A stretch of DNA of 64,000 nt from Corynebacterium poyangense (GCF_014522205.1 NZ_CP046884.1:2232001-2296000), one strand, 5' to 3'; positions 27,209-36,802 are shown, counted from the stretch's first letter. A program made the numbers and translations. The notes: generated by a model from the sequence alone, not told the origin.

Positions 27209-27685
27209 ATGAGCGTGGAAGTCACCATTGAAATTCCCAAGGGTTCTCGAAATAAGTACGAAGTAGATCACGAAACCGGCAAGGTTTATTTGGATCGCTA
27301 CTTGTTTACTCCGATGGCTTATCCAGCAGATTATGGGTTTATTGACCGTACCTTGGGCGAAGACGGTGATCCCATGGATGCTTTGGTGATCCTGCCGGAG
27401 CCCCTATTTCCAGGGGTGATTGTCAAAGCCCGCCCCGTCGGAGTTTTTAAGATGACCGATGAAGCTGGCGGAGATGACAAACTCTTATGCGTTATTGATG
27501 ATGTTCGCTATGAACACATCCAAGACATTGATGACGTAGCCGGACACATCAAAGATGAAATTGAGCACTTCTTTGTCCACTACAAGGACTTGGAGCCAGG
27601 TAAGGAAGTGCACGGCTCAGGATGGGCAGGCAAAGAAGATGCCGAGCGCATTCTGGCTGAAGCGGTACAGCGCTATCAGCACTAA
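27209..27685 (+). CDS. ppa: Inorganic pyrophosphatase
   Basis: Soluble family I pyrophosphatase (158 aa) that hydrolyses PPi and pulls biosynthetic reactions forward. Signature [13 protein letters not shown] at the N-terminus, [11 protein letters not shown], and the metal-binding DGDPMDALV with its acidic triad; [15 protein letters not shown] follows. Monocistronic: it is divergent from dacB and ends in a strong terminator 15 bp downstream. Confidence 0.97.
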   Translation: MSVEVTIEIPKGSRNKYEVDHETGKVYLDRYLFTPMAYPADYGFIDRTLGEDGDPMDALVILPEPLFPGVIVKARPVGVFKMTDEAGGDDKLLCVIDDVRYEHIQDIDDVAGHIKDEIEHFFVHYKDLEPGKEVHGSGWAGKEDAERILAEAVQRYQH

Positions 27686-27700
27686 TCCCCGCACGAAGAC

Positions 27701-27732
27701 AGGACCTTCCCAGCCTGGGAAGGTCCTTTTTT
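27701..27732 (+). terminator. Rho-independent terminator of ppa
   Basis: Perfect 12-bp stem AGGACCTTCCCA/TGGGAAGGTCCT, loop GCC, followed by a run of six T. Confidence 0.92.
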
Positions 27733-27765
27733 ATCCCCCAACGCCCGACGCGACTCCCCCCTCAC

Positions 27766-28677
27766 CTATGTCAATACATGCTGCCCTAACCGGATTAGAG
27801 GCTTGAACTGCCTCTGCTTAAGTGCCTGGATCATAAGGTTGAGGGCATTAAGCCGAGAGGTGAAGTGTGCGCTGGCTGCCCGACTAGCCCTAGTCCAACC
27901 GAGGTCTTTATATCGGCGCGCTTGCCAGCGGAAGAAACGTCGCTCTTCATCAAAACGCTCACCGGTGAGGGCCTTGGTCATAGAATCTGATCCTCCGTGT
28001 CGGCGATAGAGGAAAGCCAGCTCATCAAGAACTAAGAGATTTTTGTGTTGGCTTTGGGTAGCAATATCGAGAAGAAGAGCGAGGTCTTGGACCACATCGA
28101 AGTCTATTCGGAAACCAATACTTTTAACTGTGCTGCTGCGCCAAGCCAGGGAGGGGAAGTAGGTCCAGTTAGCGCGGAGGAGAGACACCGCGAGATCTTC
28201 TCCGCGCAGCTCCATGACGGGGGAACGGTGCCGTGGGGCGCAGAGTTTTTTAATTCGGTCCGGCATAGCAGTGATGGCTATTCCGTGTTCATTAATGGTG
28301 CTTACTCCTGGTTGGATAACTTCAACCTCGGGGTGCTGAGAAAAAGCTTCCGCGACCACGTCTAAGTAGTTAGGCAGCATGATGTCATCAGCTCCCATCA
28401 TGATGAAAAAGGGAGCTTCGACCAGGTCAAGAGCCTTGCGATAATTGGCATTGGCGCCGAGGTTTTCCGAATTTCGCAGATAGTGAACACGGGGATCCTG
28501 GGAGGCTAACTCGTTAAGATAGCGCTCTGGCTCAGGGCTGGGGTAACCGTCATCAATAACGACGAGACGCCAGTGTTGATAGTGCTGAGCACAGACGCTG
28601 GCTACCGCTTTCTTCATTAAATCGACATCGCCGTAATAAGGCAGCATTACATCTATTACGACATCATTATTTCCCAC
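27766..28677 (-). CDS. Family 2 glycosyltransferase
   Basis: GT-A fold glycosyltransferase (303 aa from the chosen start) that would move a sugar from a nucleotide donor to an unknown acceptor. The N-terminal strand DVMLPYYGDVDLMKKAV, the nucleotide-binding VVIDDGYPSPEP and the metal-binding MMGADDIMLPNY (DxD-like ADD) are visible. No transmembrane helix is seen. I chose the GTG at 28677, because AGGGAG lies 7 bp upstream; an ATG at 28698 has no ribosome-binding site. It is not part of the conserved core order, its upstream region is strikingly AT-rich, and it is convergent with ppa, so it may be an insertion into the region. Confidence 0.82.
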   Translation of the reverse strand: MGNNDVVIDVMLPYYGDVDLMKKAVASVCAQHYQHWRLVVIDDGYPSPEPERYLNELASQDPRVHYLRNSENLGANANYRKALDLVEAPFFIMMGADDIMLPNYLDVVAEAFSQHPEVEVIQPGVSTINEHGIAITAMPDRIKKLCAPRHRSPVMELRGEDLAVSLLRANWTYFPSLAWRSSTVKSIGFRIDFDVVQDLALLLDIATQSQHKNLLVLDELAFLYRRHGGSDSMTKALTGERFDEERRFFRWQARRYKDLGWTRASRAASAHFTSRLNALNLMIQALKQRQFKPLIRLGQHVLT

Positions 28678-28890
28678 GAGATACTCCCTAGACCTCATAT
28701 ATCTTAGCTTTAAGACATAGATATTTTACTATTATGACTGGCAAATAAGTAAATAGCGTTCTTTAAAAACTAGTTTAGTTCCGGAGAGAAGTAGCGGGAC
28801 GCGCCTTCGCACCGCCTACCGCAACGCCGAGAAGAAGAAACGGAGCTAGGAGTGTCGCTACCGACTCTCAACGTGCTAAGACTTAGAGCC
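28678..28890. other. AT-rich intergenic stretch with possible gene remnant
   Basis: Bases 28690-28790 are much richer in A+T than their surroundings and would contain the promoter of the divergent glycosyltransferase. Between about 28775 and 28845 one frame reads LRTAYRNAEKKKRS then stop, which looks like the basic C-terminal tail of a lost membrane protein. No complete gene is present. Confidence 0.35.
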
Positions 28891-29376
28891 ATGACGACCC
28901 CCGTGATCAGGAATGCAGAGCAAGCAGATATCCCGGAAATCCTCAGTCTTATCAAAGACCTCGCAGCCTATGAAAAAGAACCGGACGCGGTGAAACTTAC
29001 TGAGGAAAAACTCAGCGAGCAACTTTTCGGCCCCCATCCTTCGGTTTTTGTCTGTGTTGCCGAAGCTGAACCCACTAGCTCTCACCGCATAGATGGATTT
29101 GCACTCTGGTTCCTTAATTTCTCCACCTGGGAGGGAACCCACGGCATATACCTGGAGGACTTATTTGTCCGACCCGAAGCCCGCGGCACCGGAAAAGGGA
29201 AAGCGCTGCTCACACACCTGGCCCATCTGGCAACCACCAACGGCTATAACCGAGTGGAGTGGAGTGTTTTGACGTGGAACACGCCGGCTATCGAGTTTTA
29301 TCGCAGCCTCGGAGCTGTTCCACTGACTGAGTGGAACACGTTCCGGCTCAGCGGAGAGGCCCTACAGCGCTACTAA
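28891..29376 (+). CDS. GNAT N-acetyltransferase, diamine/SSAT-like
   Basis: 161 aa from the ATG at 28891. The GNAT acetyl-CoA loop is RPEARGTGKGKALL (about residues 93-106). The motifs LIKDLAAYEKEPD, FLNFSTWEGTHGIYLEDLFV and VEWSVLTWNTPAIEFYRSLGA are those of the spermidine/spermine N1-acetyltransferase-like group, so the likely acceptor is a polyamine, diamine or related amine. Single gene, divergent from the glycosyltransferase. Confidence 0.85.
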   Translation: MTTPVIRNAEQADIPEILSLIKDLAAYEKEPDAVKLTEEKLSEQLFGPHPSVFVCVAEAEPTSSHRIDGFALWFLNFSTWEGTHGIYLEDLFVRPEARGTGKGKALLTHLAHLATTNGYNRVEWSVLTWNTPAIEFYRSLGAVPLTEWNTFRLSGEALQRY

Positions 29377-29484
29377 AACGCTTCGGCTTCTTCCCGCAGC
29401 AGCGTGTGGCGTCGGGAATTTTCCCCAAAAATTTCCCCCTAAATGGGCAGCGTTTAAAGGTGGCGATAGCTAGGATCGAACACC

Positions 29485-29775
29485 ATGAAGATTTGCACTG
29501 TTCATGATGTTCCTAGCGATGCCCAACTGATTGATGTTCGTGAACCGGATGAGTATCAAAGCGGCCATGCTCAAGGTGCTCGCAGCATCCCGATGAGTGA
29601 ATTCACCAGCCATCTTGATTCTCTCGACACTGACCGCGATATTTATGTTATTTGCAAATCAGGTGGGCGATCAGCGCAGGTAGCGGAGTATTTAGATCAC
29701 GCTACTCAAGCCACTATTTATAACGTTGACGGCGGAACAGATGCGTGGAAATCCGCCGGGTTACCCATGGAATAG
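29485..29775 (+). CDS. Single-domain rhodanese-like sulfurtransferase
   Basis: 96-aa protein consisting of one rhodanese domain. DVREPDEYQSGHAQGARSIP contains the substrate-side loop. The active-site loop is CKSGGRS, with the catalytic Cys at about residue 58 and a loop of the sulfurtransferase size. Likely a cytoplasmic persulfide or thiol transfer protein. It stands 48 bp upstream of a MarR gene, in the same direction. Confidence 0.9.
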   Translation: MKICTVHDVPSDAQLIDVREPDEYQSGHAQGARSIPMSEFTSHLDSLDTDRDIYVICKSGGRSAQVAEYLDHATQATIYNVDGGTDAWKSAGLPME

Positions 29776-29823
29776 TCTCTGGAACACCACCCGGTAGACC
29801 CGGTGACTGGTTAGATTGATGTC

Positions 29824-30282
29824 ATGGGTGCTTCCTCTCAGCTTTCACAGATCCCCGCTACCTTACTTCGCTCTGCCAGTTTCCAAACCGAGCGAGTACG
29901 TCGTCGCCTCCGCGAGGAGGTGGACACCGAACTCACTCGTTATGGACTGACCCTTCGTGAGTATTGGGTGCTGGTGTGTCTTGTGGAAGAAGATGGCACT
30001 TCTCAGGTCACCGTTGCTCAAAAACTAGGTATTGACCCTTCGGACTTGGTTAACCTCATTGATTCTTTAGAGGAAAAGAAGTTTGTTCAGCGTGAACCTG
30101 ACCCTACTGATCGACGGCGTCGGATTTTGTATTGCACTACCGAGGGCCGAGCGGCTGAGCCTGAACTAAGTGCCGCGGTACGCCAGGCAGAGGAAAGAGC
30201 GCTCGATGATTCTAAAGCTAAACAGCGCAAACACCTGCGAAAGCTAGCCAAAGCCGTTATTCGAGGAGAACAAGACGCCTAG
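29824..30282 (+). CDS. MarR family transcriptional regulator
   Basis: 152 aa with a winged-helix domain: TLREYWVLVCLVEEDGTSQVTVAQKLGIDPSDLVNLIDSLEEKKFV is typical of the MarR recognition helix region, followed by the DPTDRRRRILYCTTEG wing. N- and C-terminal helices would form the dimer. Its targets are not shown; the nearest candidates are the rhodanese upstream or the Pls-type synthetase 150 bp downstream on the same strand. Confidence 0.9.
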   Translation: MGASSQLSQIPATLLRSASFQTERVRRRLREEVDTELTRYGLTLREYWVLVCLVEEDGTSQVTVAQKLGIDPSDLVNLIDSLEEKKFVQREPDPTDRRRRILYCTTEGRAAEPELSAAVRQAEERALDDSKAKQRKHLRKLAKAVIRGEQDA

Positions 30283-30431
30283 GATTCCCGCAGCCTTTAC
30301 CTCTAGTACCAACCTGGGGGTAGGCGCGTGTTTCCTAGCGGTGGTGCCCGATAGGTGATCCGGCTAACCTATGACTTTGTACACTAATCCCAGGACACAT
30401 TGGTTTGAGGGGACTTCCAGGGACTGATTTC

Positions 30432-33400
30432 ATGCCGGATCCACAGTTATTACGTAGCGCTGAGGCTCCCCCACCGCGCACCCTACTTGATATTTTGCAC
30501 ACCACGGTGAGGAATTTTCCCGAAGCCGCAGCACTTGATGACGGCAAAGAAGTTCTTACCTATGCCGAAATGTGGGATCAGATCCAGCATCGAGCTAAAG
30601 AACTTCAAGCTGCCGGAATAACGTCTGGTTGCCGGGTAGGAATCCGGGTTTCTTCTGGTCAGCGCCACTTGTACTTGAGTATCTTAGCGGTGCTGATGTG
30701 CGGCGCCACCTATGTTCCGGTTGATGCTGATGATCCCGATGACCGCGCCCGGCTAGTGTTCTATGAGGCCGCAGTCGAGGGAATAATTGATGATTCGGGG
30801 TTTCACCCCACATCCCGGTTAGGTTCGACGCCAACATGTCCTCACCGCCTCCCCTCCCCTTCCGACGAAGCCTGGATTATTTTTACCTCTGGTTCCACGG
30901 GGAAGCCCAAGGGGGTAGCGGTATCTCACCGCAGCGCGGCTGCTTTCGTCGATGCTGAAGCTCAGTGGTTTCTTCAGGATTCTCCAGGGGGACCGCTCGG
31001 CCCCGATGACCGGGTTCTCGCCGGGCTGTCGGTTGCTTTCGATGCCTCGTGTGAGGAAATGTGGCTCGCGTGGCGCCACGGCGCTTGTTTGGTGCCTGCC
31101 CCTCGTTCCTTAGTGCGCTCTGGAATGGATTTAGGTCCGTGGCTCATCAGCCACGGCATAACTGTCGTTTCCACCGTTCCGACTCTGGTGGGGTTGTGGC
31201 CCGATGAGGCGTTATCCCATGTTCGCCTTCTCATCGTCGGCGGGGAAGCATGTCCGAAAGACCTGGTGGACAGGTTAGCTACCGCTGACCGAGAGGTGTG
31301 GAACACCTACGGCCCCACCGAAACAACCGTGGTAGCCTGCGGCGCCCGACTTCTTCCCGGTCAACCTGTCACCATCGGTTACCCTCTCGCCGGATGGGAT
31401 CTAGCGATCATCGACCCGTCTGGACGTCCGGTTGCTCCTGGGGAAACCGGAGAACTCATAATTGGCGGAGTAGGGCTTGGCCGCTACCTTGACCCAGAGA
31501 AGGATGCCGAAAAGTATGCTCCGGCGCCGTTTTTAGGATGGCAGCGGGCTTATCGCTCAGGCGATCATGTCCGGTTGGGAGATGCCGGTATTGAATTTGT
31601 GGGGAGAGTCGATGACCAAGTAAAAATTGGTGGGCGCCGAATTGAACTGGGTGAAGTCGAAGCCCAAGTTGCGGCCCTAGATAACGTTCGCTCTGCTGCG
31701 GTAACGGTTCAACAGACCGGGGGTGGGGAAAAGGTCCTCGTGGCTTATGTGTCATTAACAGAACCAGAGCTAGGGTTTGACCGCCCCGCCGCCGCAACGC
31801 ACTTAGCATCCACGATGCCGGCTGCTCTCGTTCCGCGCATTGCTGTTTTAGATCAACTTCCGGTTACGACATCCGGCAAGGTTGATACTAAAGCCCTCCC
31901 CTGGCCGCTACCTCAGACAACTGAGGTTCCGCATGATGTTGAGTTCACTGCCACGGAACAGTGGCTAGCGGAGTTGTGGTCTGAGGTTCTCGCGATCTCC
32001 CTGCCTACTCCCCACGATGATTTCTTCACCTTGGGGGGAACATCCTTAGCTGCCGCCAACGTGGTAGCCCAGATCAGAAAGCGTATCCCGACCATCGCCG
32101 TACGGGATCTTTATGATCGGCCTCGATTAGGTGCACTGGCCCAGTTTCTAGATTCCCTTTCCGCCCCGCCACCTCCGCCTCGACACGTCCGTCCAGTTCC
32201 CCGTTCTTCTCGTCTCACCCAAAGCCTCATCCAGCTCCCCATCATGACCTTAGCTGCTACTCCCTACCTAGCGTGGCTGATGGCTTTACTCACACTCGCT
32301 TCCTATCTGGGGGCTCCGTGGGCCCCAGGCTATCCACTGTGGGCAGTGCTTTTCATGCTGATTCTTTTTGCCACCCCCATCGGCCGGGTCCCCCTGGGCG
32401 CCTGGGGTGCTCGCCTCTTAACCCACCGCATAACCCCCGGCAGTTATCCGCGCGGCGGTAGCGTGCATCTTCGGATCTGGGCTGCTGAACGCTGGGCTGA
32501 TGCCTCCGGTTCACGGACTATTGCCGGAGCCACCTGGGTAAATTACTACGCAAGGCTGCTCGGTGCCCGGGTAGGGAAAGGAGTTGATCTTCATTCCCTT
32601 CCCCCGGTAACCGGTATGCTCCGCTTAGGGCGCTATTGCGCCATCGAACCTGAAGTAGACCTACGTGGCTATTGGTTAGATGGGGATGTGCTGCACGTCG
32701 GACCAATTACCGTGGGTACGAATGCCCGGATTGGTACTCGCTCCACTTTGCTTCCTGGCGCCATTGTGGGACCCGACGCCCACCTAGAAGCTGGATCAAC
32801 TCTTCATGGCACGCGCCCGATGAAGAAGGGATCTCGCTGGGCTGGCTCCCCGGCGGCCAAAGTAGGCCGGTCCCGGCATCGCTTCCCAGATCATCGCCCG
32901 CCCCGGCGAACATACTGGGTATGGCTCTACGGTCTGAGCTCTTTGGCTCTCTCCTGTCAAAACCTCATCGCCATCGGCGCCGGAATCATGCTCTGCCTGT
33001 GGTTAGGTTCCCACTCTCCCTGGAACCTCCCCGGCTCCGCGATAGTTTTTGCCCCGCTCGGCGGACTTTTTACCTTCGCAGTTTCTATGGCCCAAACCTG
33101 GATCGCAGTCAGGCTCCTTTCCTTAGGACTCAAACCAGGCATCACCCCGGTACGTTCCCGAGGCGGTTGGCAACTCTGGGTCATCGGGAGACTCATGGAC
33201 GAAGCCCGCACCACGCTCTTCCCGCTCTACGCCGGGCAACTGACCCCGTGGTGGATTCGTTCGCTAGGGGCGAAAGTCGGCCCGAACGTGGAGGTATCTA
33301 CGGCGTTAATGATCCCTTCACTCACCGAGATCAAAGCCGGTGCCTTTCTTGCCGATGACACCCTCATTGGCGGATATGAACTAGGCGGTGGCTGGATCCG

Positions 33401-34292
33401 GGCTGGGCATACACGCATCGGGAAACGCTCATTTGTCGGGAATTCTGGAATCACCTCACCGGGCCGGAAACTGAGGAAAAACTCCCTGGTAGCGGTGCAG
33501 TCCTCTACCCCGCTGAAGGCGAAGGCGGGATCTAACTGGTTAGGGTCCCCACCGGAGCGGATGCGTCGGTCTCAGGTGAGTGCTCAATCTACCGAAACCC
33601 GCACCTACCAGCCAGGATTACAGCTCAAAGCCGCTCGCGGCGCGATTGAAACCTTAAGATTAAGCGCCACTATGTCTCATGCCCTATGCTTGGGCTTCGT
33701 CCTAGGCATCTACTATCTGCTTCTTCGCCACGCCGGTTTCTGGCCCGCACTGTTTCTTGGCGGAGTTGTCCTCATGCTGGTAGGAGCCTTCGCCGTTGGG
33801 CTAGCCATTATCGCCAAGTGGGTCTGCGTCGGCCGTCACCACCCCGGCGAACACCCACTCTTTAGTTCCTTCGTGTGGCTTAATGAACTCCAAGATGCCT
33901 TTATCGAATCCGTCGCCGCTCCCTGGTTTTTCCACCATACGCTCGGCACTGCCGAACACAACCTGGCGCTGCGTCTCCTCGGCGCCGATATTGGCCGCGG
34001 CGCGTGGATTGAAAGCTACTGGCTTCCCGAAACTGATTTGTGCCACATCGGCGACGGCGCCACGGTAGGGCCGGGGACAGTGGTCCAAACCCATCTTTTT
34101 CATGATCGGATAATGAGCCTCGATGAGGTTGTCCTTGCCGATGGGGCCACCCTGGCTGCACACTCAGTTATTCTTCCCGCTGCACGAATTGGTGAAGGTG
34201 CAACTATTGCACCCGGCTCCTTGGTTATGCGGGGAGACGATGTTCCTGCCCATACACGATGGCACGGCAACCCGATAGAACCGGAATCTTAA
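30432..34292 (+). CDS. Pls-type non-ribosomal peptide synthetase (adenylation-carrier-membrane-tandem C domains)
   Basis: Membrane NRPS of 1286 aa with the layout of epsilon-poly-L-lysine synthetase. Residues 1-500 are an adenylation domain (IFTSGSTGKPKGVAV, TYGPTETTV, YRSGDHVRLGDAG, GRVDDQVKIGGRRIELGEVE). A carrier domain follows with the phosphopantetheine Ser in LGGTSLAAAN (about residue 543). Then three pairs of transmembrane helices alternate with three soluble domains; these contain hexapeptide-repeat-like strands (GRYCAIEPEVDL, GKRSFVGNSG, GDGATVGPGTV). In Pls the tandem domains form isopeptide bonds. My reading of the A-domain pocket has Asp235, Ala236 and Glu239 (GrsA numbering); the Glu would suit a cationic substrate, but that is inference. 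The start is the ATG at 30432. Single gene. Confidence 0.88.
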   Translation: MPDPQLLRSAEAPPPRTLLDILHTTVRNFPEAAALDDGKEVLTYAEMWDQIQHRAKELQAAGITSGCRVGIRVSSGQRHLYLSILAVLMCGATYVPVDADDPDDRARLVFYEAAVEGIIDDSGFHPTSRLGSTPTCPHRLPSPSDEAWIIFTSGSTGKPKGVAVSHRSAAAFVDAEAQWFLQDSPGGPLGPDDRVLAGLSVAFDASCEEMWLAWRHGACLVPAPRSLVRSGMDLGPWLISHGITVVSTVPTLVGLWPDEALSHVRLLIVGGEACPKDLVDRLATADREVWNTYGPTETTVVACGARLLPGQPVTIGYPLAGWDLAIIDPSGRPVAPGETGELIIGGVGLGRYLDPEKDAEKYAPAPFLGWQRAYRSGDHVRLGDAGIEFVGRVDDQVKIGGRRIELGEVEAQVAALDNVRSAAVTVQQTGGGEKVLVAYVSLTEPELGFDRPAAATHLASTMPAALVPRIAVLDQLPVTTSGKVDTKALPWPLPQTTEVPHDVEFTATEQWLAELWSEVLAISLPTPHDDFFTLGGTSLAAANVVAQIRKRIPTIAVRDLYDRPRLGALAQFLDSLSAPPPPPRHVRPVPRSSRLTQSLIQLPIMTLAATPYLAWLMALLTLASYLGAPWAPGYPLWAVLFMLILFATPIGRVPLGAWGARLLTHRITPGSYPRGGSVHLRIWAAERWADASGSRTIAGATWVNYYARLLGARVGKGVDLHSLPPVTGMLRLGRYCAIEPEVDLRGYWLDGDVLHVGPITVGTNARIGTRSTLLPGAIVGPDAHLEAGSTLHGTRPMKKGSRWAGSPAAKVGRSRHRFPDHRPPRRTYWVWLYGLSSLALSCQNLIAIGAGIMLCLWLGSHSPWNLPGSAIVFAPLGGLFTFAVSMAQTWIAVRLLSLGLKPGITPVRSRGGWQLWVIGRLMDEARTTLFPLYAGQLTPWWIRSLGAKVGPNVEVSTALMIPSLTEIKAGAFLADDTLIGGYELGGGWIRAGHTRIGKRSFVGNSGITSPGRKLRKNSLVAVQSSTPLKAKAGSNWLGSPPERMRRSQVSAQSTETRTYQPGLQLKAARGAIETLRLSATMSHALCLGFVLGIYYLLLRHAGFWPALFLGGVVLMLVGAFAVGLAIIAKWVCVGRHHPGEHPLFSSFVWLNELQDAFIESVAAPWFFHHTLGTAEHNLALRLLGADIGRGAWIESYWLPETDLCHIGDGATVGPGTVVQTHLFHDRIMSLDEVVLADGATLAAHSVILPAARIGEGATIAPGSLVMRGDDVPAHTRWHGNPIEPES

Positions 34293-34455
34293 AAACTGTT
34301 TTCTTCAGCAGTCACTGCGCTTTGACCTTTCCGCCCAGCTACGGTTTGCTTTATGTTTCTCACACACAATGTCCTGTGATCCCACCTTAAGCAAATTGTT
34401 AATTGTTGCTCAAATCACTATTCTGAGCAGCGGATACTCAAAAATTCCTGATCAG
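34293..34455 (+). promoter_or_regulatory. Upstream region of the DUF2236 gene with an inverted repeat at 34407-34429
   Basis: The 163-bp gap contains TGCTCA and TGAGCA separated by 11 bp (34407-34412 and 34424-34429), about 30 bp before the start codon. The size and spacing would suit a dimeric repressor. No further element is clear. Confidence 0.3.
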
Positions 34456-35112
34456 ATGACTAGTCCTCCCGTTCCTGACCCCAAAGATACTGCTCCTAAG
34501 CGGGAACTCAAGCGTGCACCCCTAGGAGTGGATTCGTTACTGTGGCGCTATGGGGCTGATAGCCGTATTCAACTGATGCGTGGTTACACCGGCATCATGC
34601 AGAATATGCATCCGGCTATTGGGCAAGCACTGCTGGATCACTCCAAACTCTTCGACGAGCCTTTCGCACGCTTAGAGCGTTCCACCCCGCAGATGATCGA
34701 ACTGATGTATCGGGATCAAGATCACCCTCTGGGCACCCGAATCCGTGACTACCACAAGAATATCCACAGGCACTTGCGCAATGGGGAGCGCTATCACTCG
34801 CTGAACCCCAGCATCTACTACTGGGCTCACGCCACCTTCGTCTACCGCGTTATTCGCACCCAAGACCTCTTTGGCGAGCCGTTTACCGCAGAACAGCGGG
34901 ATCAGATTGTTCGTGAAAGCGTGACGTGGTGGGATAAATACGGCATGTCTGAGCGTCCAGTCATTGACAATTACCCGGACTTGATGACGTACATCAAGGA
35001 AGTTAATGACACCATCTTGGAGCGCAATATGAACCCCGGCCGTGACCTCATGGCAAAAAGCCACATGTTCGATGACAAAGGCCAACGCAAGCCGATTGGC
35101 CAGGTACAATAA
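34456..35112 (+). CDS. DUF2236 (MpaB/latex-clearing-protein type) putative heme oxygenase
   Basis: 218 aa from the ATG at 34456; 29 further upstream codons are open but look non-coding. The family (ER-bound oxygenase MpaB and rubber oxygenase catalytic domain) includes heme-dependent enzymes that oxidatively cleave double bonds in isoprenoids. Family markers are DSLLWRYGADSR, the RIRDYHKNIHRHL segment with candidate heme-ligand His, and YHSLNPSIYYWAHATFV. A broken paralogue with YHSMNPEPYYWAHATFV lies at 36803-37701. The gene is followed after 42 bp by an aldehyde dehydrogenase in the same direction, which would suit oxidation of an aldehyde cleavage product. Substrate unknown. Confidence 0.8.
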   Translation: MTSPPVPDPKDTAPKRELKRAPLGVDSLLWRYGADSRIQLMRGYTGIMQNMHPAIGQALLDHSKLFDEPFARLERSTPQMIELMYRDQDHPLGTRIRDYHKNIHRHLRNGERYHSLNPSIYYWAHATFVYRVIRTQDLFGEPFTAEQRDQIVRESVTWWDKYGMSERPVIDNYPDLMTYIKEVNDTILERNMNPGRDLMAKSHMFDDKGQRKPIGQVQ

Positions 35113-35154
35113 CCCACTACCCTTCTTCCCGTTTTTGAAAATAAGGTTTTCTCC

Positions 35155-36738
35155 ATGGCAGAACGTCTTAATAAGCAGCAGAAACTTCCCGCCAACCTGA
35201 TCAAGAAGTATCTAGGGCTGTGTGCTAATCTCAAGCGCCCTCATCCGGAGGAGGCTCCCCGCCAGGAAGTCCGTTCCGCTTTTAGCGGGGAGGTCATCGG
35301 GTGGACATATATGGGCGACGAGGGAGACGTCGAGCGCGCCTTTGACCTAGCCCGCACGGCACAACGCTCATGGGCGCAGACCTCCCCCCGCGACCGAGCC
35401 CGAATATTCCGCGATTTCCATGATCGGGTTCTTGCCAACCGTGAGCTGCTCATGGACATTGTCCAATTAGAAACCGGGAAGAATCGAGCTTCAGCCCTGG
35501 ATGAAGTCATGGACGTAGCGATTAATGCCCGCTACTACGCTAACCAGGCACCAAAATTATTGGCAGCTCAATCCCGCCCCGGGGCGCTTCCGGTAGTGAC
35601 TCAAAGCGAACTCCAGCGCTCCCCGGTGGGTGTTGTGGGACAGATCAGTCCCTGGAATTATCCCCTGGCGCTGGGCATTTCCGACGCTATTCCAGCGCTC
35701 TTAGCAGGCAACGGGGTGGTCGCAAAACCAGATCACAATACGCCATTCTCAGCGCTGTCAGTGCTGTATTTGCTCTATGAATCTGGGCTTCCTCGTGACC
35801 TCATGCAAGTTGTTACCGGTGATGGTCCGGTGGTTGGTGGCGCTATTTCGCAGCGTTGCGATTACCTCATGTTCACCGGTTCTACTGCTACCGGCCGGAT
35901 CTTAGGCCGTACTGCCGGTGAGAGACTCATTGGGTATTCAGCCGAATTAGGCGGCAAAAACCCGATGATTATTACCGCCGATGCCGATATCCAACACGTC
36001 ATCGCTGAAGCACCGAGTGCCTGCTTCTCCAATAGCGGCCAATTATGCGTCTCTATCGAAAGAATCTATGTTGAAGCCGGTGTCTATCAACGATTCTTAG
36101 ACGGTTTTGTCGCCGCCGTGAAGAATATGAAACTTGGCCCAGGCTTTGACTGGAATATCGATATGGGATCCCTCATCAACGCCGCCCAGCTCCTACGGGT
36201 TGAAGATTTTGTGTCCGACGCCCGGGAGAAAGGCGCCACCGTGGTGTGCGGCGGCAAAGCTCGCCCGGATCTTGGCCCCTATTTCTATGAGCCCACCGTC
36301 TTAGTCGACGTACCTGACGATGCCCGACTGAAGACTGAGGAGGTTTTTGGTCCCGTGGTGTTTATTGAGAAAGTCAACAACATAGCGGAAGCAGTAGAGA
36401 AGGCCAATAACACTTCCTACGGGCTTAATGCGTGCGTGTTTGCTCGACCAGAAACCGGTCGCTCTATCGCGTCCCAGTTGATGGCCGGTGGCGTCGGAAT
36501 TAATGACGGTTATGCTGCCACCTGGGCAACCGTGTCCTCACCTCTAGGTGGAATGAAACAATCCGGAATGTCTCGACGGCACGGGCCGGATGGATTGTTG
36601 AAGTACACCGAGGCCCGAAATGTTGCTGAGCAGCGGTGGCTCTCCATGCGAGGCCCAGCGGGGATTTCTCGTAAAACCTATGCCAAAGTGATGGTTTCTG
36701 CCCTCAAGCTAGGGAAAAAATTACACCTCCTTCCCTAA
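35155..36738 (+). CDS. NAD(P)-dependent aldehyde dehydrogenase (succinic-semialdehyde-dehydrogenase-like)
   Basis: Oxidises an aldehyde to the acid. The 527-aa protein has the family core: ISPWNYPLALG (nucleotide-binding start), FTGSTATGR, the general-base Glu in AELGGKNPMI, and the catalytic Cys in SNSGQLCVSIER. FGPVVFIEKV and GGMKQSGMSRRHG are near the end. It is longer at the N-terminus (about 45 residues) and C-terminus (about 35) than the usual 480-500, as in the actinobacterial GabD2 group. The neighbouring DUF2236 gene suggests a substrate other than succinic semialdehyde. It ends at a strong bidirectional terminator. Confidence 0.88.
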   Translation: MAERLNKQQKLPANLIKKYLGLCANLKRPHPEEAPRQEVRSAFSGEVIGWTYMGDEGDVERAFDLARTAQRSWAQTSPRDRARIFRDFHDRVLANRELLMDIVQLETGKNRASALDEVMDVAINARYYANQAPKLLAAQSRPGALPVVTQSELQRSPVGVVGQISPWNYPLALGISDAIPALLAGNGVVAKPDHNTPFSALSVLYLLYESGLPRDLMQVVTGDGPVVGGAISQRCDYLMFTGSTATGRILGRTAGERLIGYSAELGGKNPMIITADADIQHVIAEAPSACFSNSGQLCVSIERIYVEAGVYQRFLDGFVAAVKNMKLGPGFDWNIDMGSLINAAQLLRVEDFVSDAREKGATVVCGGKARPDLGPYFYEPTVLVDVPDDARLKTEEVFGPVVFIEKVNNIAEAVEKANNTSYGLNACVFARPETGRSIASQLMAGGVGINDGYAATWATVSSPLGGMKQSGMSRRHGPDGLLKYTEARNVAEQRWLSMRGPAGISRKTYAKVMVSALKLGKKLHLLP

Positions 36739-36757
36739 GTTTGATTCAGGCGCAGCA

Positions 36758-36793
36758 CTAAAGCCCTCCCGACTATGATCGGGAGGGCTTTAG
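36758..36793. terminator. Bidirectional terminator after the aldehyde dehydrogenase
   Basis: Perfect 15-bp stem CTAAAGCCCTCCCGA with its complement and a 6-nt loop, between convergent genes. Confidence 0.85.
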
Positions 36794-36802
36794 TATGAGG
36801 TT

